From contig JACDAF010000204.1 in assembly GCA_013695575.1 (NCBI GenBank), positions 1-8,352 on the forward strand: a DNA stretch of 8,352 nucleotides. Direction: 5' to 3'. A program made the position numbers and the translations under genes. The notes under the pieces were generated by a model, which ran no database searches, was not told the DNA's origin, and saw nothing but the letters and a program-made list of their open reading frames with translations. Origin of the DNA: Chloroflexota bacterium. Lineage in GTDB: Bacteria > Chloroflexota > Limnocylindria > P2-11E. Of the stretch, positions 6,732 to 8,352 are shown in pieces. Position 1 is the first letter of the stretch, and each line of letters begins with the position of its first letter.

Positions 6732-6842
6732 GTGAGACACACACGCGCGAGCGTGATCGCGCGTGTCCAGGCGGAATACCAGGCCCTCGACGGGATCGTG
6801 CGGCGGCGATGGGTGAGGGCGCGCCCATTCGCTTCACGGTGA
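6732..6842 (+). pseudogene. Out-of-frame N-terminal piece of the DinB-like gene
   Basis: Starting at GTG 6732, this frame reads MRHTRASVIARVQAEYQALD and continues GIVRR up to about 6806. The AEYQALDGIV helix is the kind of N-terminal helix expected before the W/F-TVKDVLAH motif of DinB-superfamily proteins. After the CGGCGGCG run the frame loses meaning and ends at TGA 6840-6842. The family-like sequence continues in another frame from ATG 6809. One extra base at 6801-6809 would fuse the two into a ~152-residue protein, normal for the family. There is no clear ribosome binding site; GTG 6753 is an alternative start. Confidence 0.55.
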
Positions 6843-7192
6843 AGGACGTGCTCGCCCACGTGACCGCCTGGAAGTGGCGCGACGTCCGCCGTCTGACGGG
6901 TGGCCGGAGCCCACTGCGGCCCTACGAGGCTCCGTACGGGGGGGCAGTCCACGGGCTGAACGCCGCGATCTATGAGCGTTCTCGCCGCACCCCGGCGCGG
7001 ACGATCGTCGCCGAGCATCGGGCCGCCCATCGCGCGGTGCTGCGAGCACTGCGGGCCGCTCCGGTCGAGCACTTCACTCGCCGGTGGTCGGCGATCTGGC
7101 CGGTGGACTCCGTGGGCCACCTCGCGTCGCATCGCCGCATGCACCTGGAGCCGCTCTTCAAGGAGAAGCGGAAGCGCGAGCGGGCCACATGA
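6809..7192 (+). CDS. DinB-superfamily (DUF1706/ClbS-like) protein, N-terminus probably frame-shifted
   Basis: 127 residues from ATG 6809. Residues ~9-22 (FTVKDVLAHVTAWK) match the helix-2 signature of DinB-type four-helix bundles, with His in LAH as a candidate metal ligand. The middle (NAAIYERSRRTPARTIVAEHRAAHRAVLRALRA) is the long third helix. The end has HLASHRRMHLEPLF, whose spaced histidines suit the last helix and metal site. The called ATG leaves out helix 1, which is found in another frame directly upstream (6732-6806), so the gene is either disrupted or misread by one base. Relatives include thiol-dependent metal enzymes and the colibactin-resistance protein ClbS; the reaction of this one is unknown. 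It lies 162 bp after rel and 42 bp before the DUF2007-like ATG. Confidence 0.65.
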   Translation: MGEGAPIRFTVKDVLAHVTAWKWRDVRRLTGGRSPLRPYEAPYGGAVHGLNAAIYERSRRTPARTIVAEHRAAHRAVLRALRAAPVEHFTRRWSAIWPVDSVGHLASHRRMHLEPLFKEKRKRERAT

Positions 7193-7222
7193 GATGGGCT
7201 CGCGTTCCCGCACCGATCGCGC

Positions 7223-7228
7223 ATAGTG
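7223..7228 (+). promoter_or_regulatory. Candidate -10 element before the DUF2007-like gene
   Basis: ATAGTG (part of CATAGTGG) ends six bases before ATG 7235. It is the same hexamer, at nearly the same distance, as upstream of recJ. The GTG inside it (7226) is in frame but would place the start codon within the putative -10 box, so ATG 7235 is preferred. No clear Shine-Dalgarno sequence is present. Confidence 0.35.
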
Positions 7229-7234
7229 GATCTC

Positions 7235-7441
7235 ATGGCCGCGTTGATCCGCCTTCAGGCTGATCCCATCATCGCGGAGCTCGCGGCCGAACGGCTTCGT
7301 CAGGAAGGTGTCCCGGCCGAGGTCGCGGGGGACAGCGATCCCTTTCCGATCTCCGGAGCGCCGATGACGTTCAGCCTGCTCGTTCCGCAGCGGGCTGAGC
7401 AGCGGGCGCGCGAGATCCTCAGCGAGCTCGCGAAGCGTTGA
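7235..7441 (+). CDS. Small DUF2007-like putative signal-transducing protein
   Basis: 68 residues from ATG 7235; GTG 7226 would add three. The pattern is strand (ALIRLQAD), helix carrying AELAAERLRQEGVPAEV, a short loop (AGDSDPFPISGAP), strand (FSLLVPQ), then helix (AEQRAREILSELAK). This is the layout of DUF2007 proteins: small ferredoxin-like domains that start with a ..A.D..EAELA...L...GIPA motif and end in ..A.ILSE. It is soluble, with no cysteines, signal peptide or membrane segment. Function of the family is unknown. The stop TGA shares its last base with the ATG of the following dehydrogenase, so the two are translationally coupled. That link suggests co-expression, not a known shared pathway. 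Confidence 0.65.
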   Translation: MAALIRLQADPIIAELAAERLRQEGVPAEVAGDSDPFPISGAPMTFSLLVPQRAEQRAREILSELAKR

Positions 7442-8346
7442 TGGCTCGGGAAACCGCGCTCGCGGGTGAGCGGGAGGTGATCGGCTTCATCGGGCTCGGG
7501 ATCATGGGCCGGCCGATGGCCCTGAACCTGGTCAAGGCCGGCCATCGGCTGATCGTCCATTCGCGGTCGCCGGGACCCGTCAACGAGTTGGTCGCCGCCG
7601 GCGCGACACGGGGCGGCGTGGTCGAGATCGCGGCGCGTTGCGATCTCGTGATCACGATGCTTCCCGACACGGTGACCGTCGAGGTCGTCGTGCGGGAGCT
7701 CGCGGGCGGTCTGCGCCGTGGCGCGCTCATCATCGACATGAGCACGATCCATCCCGACGCCGCGCGTTCGCTCGCGACGGAGCTTGCGGCGAAGGGCATC
7801 GCGTTCCTCGACGCTCCGGTGTCGGGCGGTGAGCGCGGCGCCATCGAAGGAACGCTCTCGGTGATGGTCGGCGGCGACTCCGCTGCGCTCGAGCGCGCGA
7901 TGCCGGTCCTGCGCGCAATGAGCTCCCGGATCGTGCACGTCGGCGGATCGAGCGCCGGTCAGGTGACCAAGGCGGTGAACCAGCTCGTGGTGGTCGGCAC
8001 GATCCAGATCGTGGCGGAGGCACTGGTGCTCGCCGCGAAGGCCGGAGTATCGCCGGCGAAGGTGCGCGAGGCGCTCCTCGGCGGCTTCGCGCAGAGCCGG
8101 ATCCTCGACGCACATGGCGAGCGGATGCTGACGCGCAACTTCACGCCAGGGGCACGGCTGCGTCTCCATGTGAAGGACGCCGAGGTCCTGGGCTCCCTCT
8201 CGCGCGCGCTTGGGGTGCCGCTGCCCGCTTTCGAAGCGGCCGCCAAGCAGCTCCAGGCCGTCATCGATCGCGGCGGCATCGACCTCGATCAGTCCGCGCT
8301 CGTCACCGAGCTCGAGCGCGCTGCGGGGATCCAGCTCGGCGGGTGA
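7441..8346 (+). CDS. NAD(P)-dependent beta-hydroxyacid dehydrogenase, GarR/tartronate-semialdehyde-reductase-like
   Basis: 301 residues from ATG 7441; a TTG at 7438 is also in frame but less likely. The N-terminal Rossmann fold starts with VIGFIGLGIMGRPMALNL (GLGxMG at 18-23). DAPVSGGERGAIEGTLSVMVGG (124-145) is the substrate-binding signature of the 3-hydroxyisobutyrate dehydrogenase family. GSSAGQVTKAVNQ (169-181) carries the catalytic Lys177 and Asn180. RNFTPGARLRLHVKD (232-246) resembles 2-hydroxy-3-oxopropionate (tartronate semialdehyde) reductases such as GarR and GlxR more than 3-hydroxyisobutyrate dehydrogenases. GarR-type enzymes reduce tartronate semialdehyde to glycerate in glyoxylate/glucarate catabolism. 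Family is sure and substrate is inferred; no other gene of that pathway is visible. Length and all motifs are normal. Its start overlaps the DUF2007-like stop by one base. Confidence 0.9.
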   Translation: MARETALAGEREVIGFIGLGIMGRPMALNLVKAGHRLIVHSRSPGPVNELVAAGATRGGVVEIAARCDLVITMLPDTVTVEVVVRELAGGLRRGALIIDMSTIHPDAARSLATELAAKGIAFLDAPVSGGERGAIEGTLSVMVGGDSAALERAMPVLRAMSSRIVHVGGSSAGQVTKAVNQLVVVGTIQIVAEALVLAAKAGVSPAKVREALLGGFAQSRILDAHGERMLTRNFTPGARLRLHVKDAEVLGSLSRALGVPLPAFEAAAKQLQAVIDRGGIDLDQSALVTELERAAGIQLGG

Positions 8347-8352
8347 TCAGCG

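Noticed and set aside
6110..7213. A 367-residue minus-strand open frame across the end of rel and the DinB-like region
   Set aside because: Same pattern: antisense to the rel zinc-finger and ACT domains, with no motif, start signal or family resemblance.
7226..7234. GTG 7226 as the start of the DUF2007-like protein
   Set aside because: It overlaps the ATAGTG motif, and the extra MDL does not improve the family-like N-terminus; ATG 7235 fits better.

Overview
The window is about 8.4 kb of very GC-rich bacterial chromosome carrying mostly housekeeping and metabolic genes. No phage, transposon, CRISPR, rRNA or tRNA was seen. Protein style (a general-stress protein with a glycine-zipper core, a RecJ-Rel gene pair, a small DUF2007-like protein, Ala/Arg-rich high-GC coding) suits a high-GC Chloroflexota-type lineage. 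Actinomycetota or a related terrestrial group cannot be excluded. This placement is inference from gene content and motif flavour, not from a search.

Layout. Positions 2-568 (+) hold the C-terminal part of an alpha/beta-hydrolase-like protein cut by the window edge. It converges on a minus-strand pair. The gap between them (569-722) is packed with hairpins and holds two diverged copies of one hairpin-linker-hairpin unit about 87 bp apart. On the minus strand follow a YflT/17M-type general stress protein (723-1286, strong ribosome binding site) and, further upstream, a metal-dependent amidohydrolase (1433-2635). Out of sight of ordinary start-codon calling, the amidohydrolase reading frame continues upstream into a convincing twin-arginine/lipoprotein signal peptide.

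A divergent 120-bp gap (2636-2755) leads into the plus-strand recJ (2756-4447). recJ abuts a full-length RelA/SpoT enzyme (4448-6646) as TAA-ATG with no gap. This pair couples single-strand DNA end processing and alarmone ((p)ppGpp) metabolism in one transcript. The Rel protein has an intact hydrolase site but carries a QFDD acidic motif in its synthetase domain instead of the RxKD usual in bifunctional enzymes.

Downstream is a DinB-superfamily protein whose N-terminus lies in another frame (apparent 1-base frameshift near 6800-6809). It is followed by a small DUF2007-like protein (7235-7441) and a GarR-type beta-hydroxyacid dehydrogenase (7441-8346), whose start overlaps the previous stop by one base.

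I see no convincing new multi-gene system. The observations most worth a second look are the two hidden or broken N-termini (amidohydrolase, DinB-like), the Rel QFDD motif, the structured tandem repeat at 571-719, and the recurrent ATAGTG motif just upstream of two ATG codons, which suggests leaderless transcripts.
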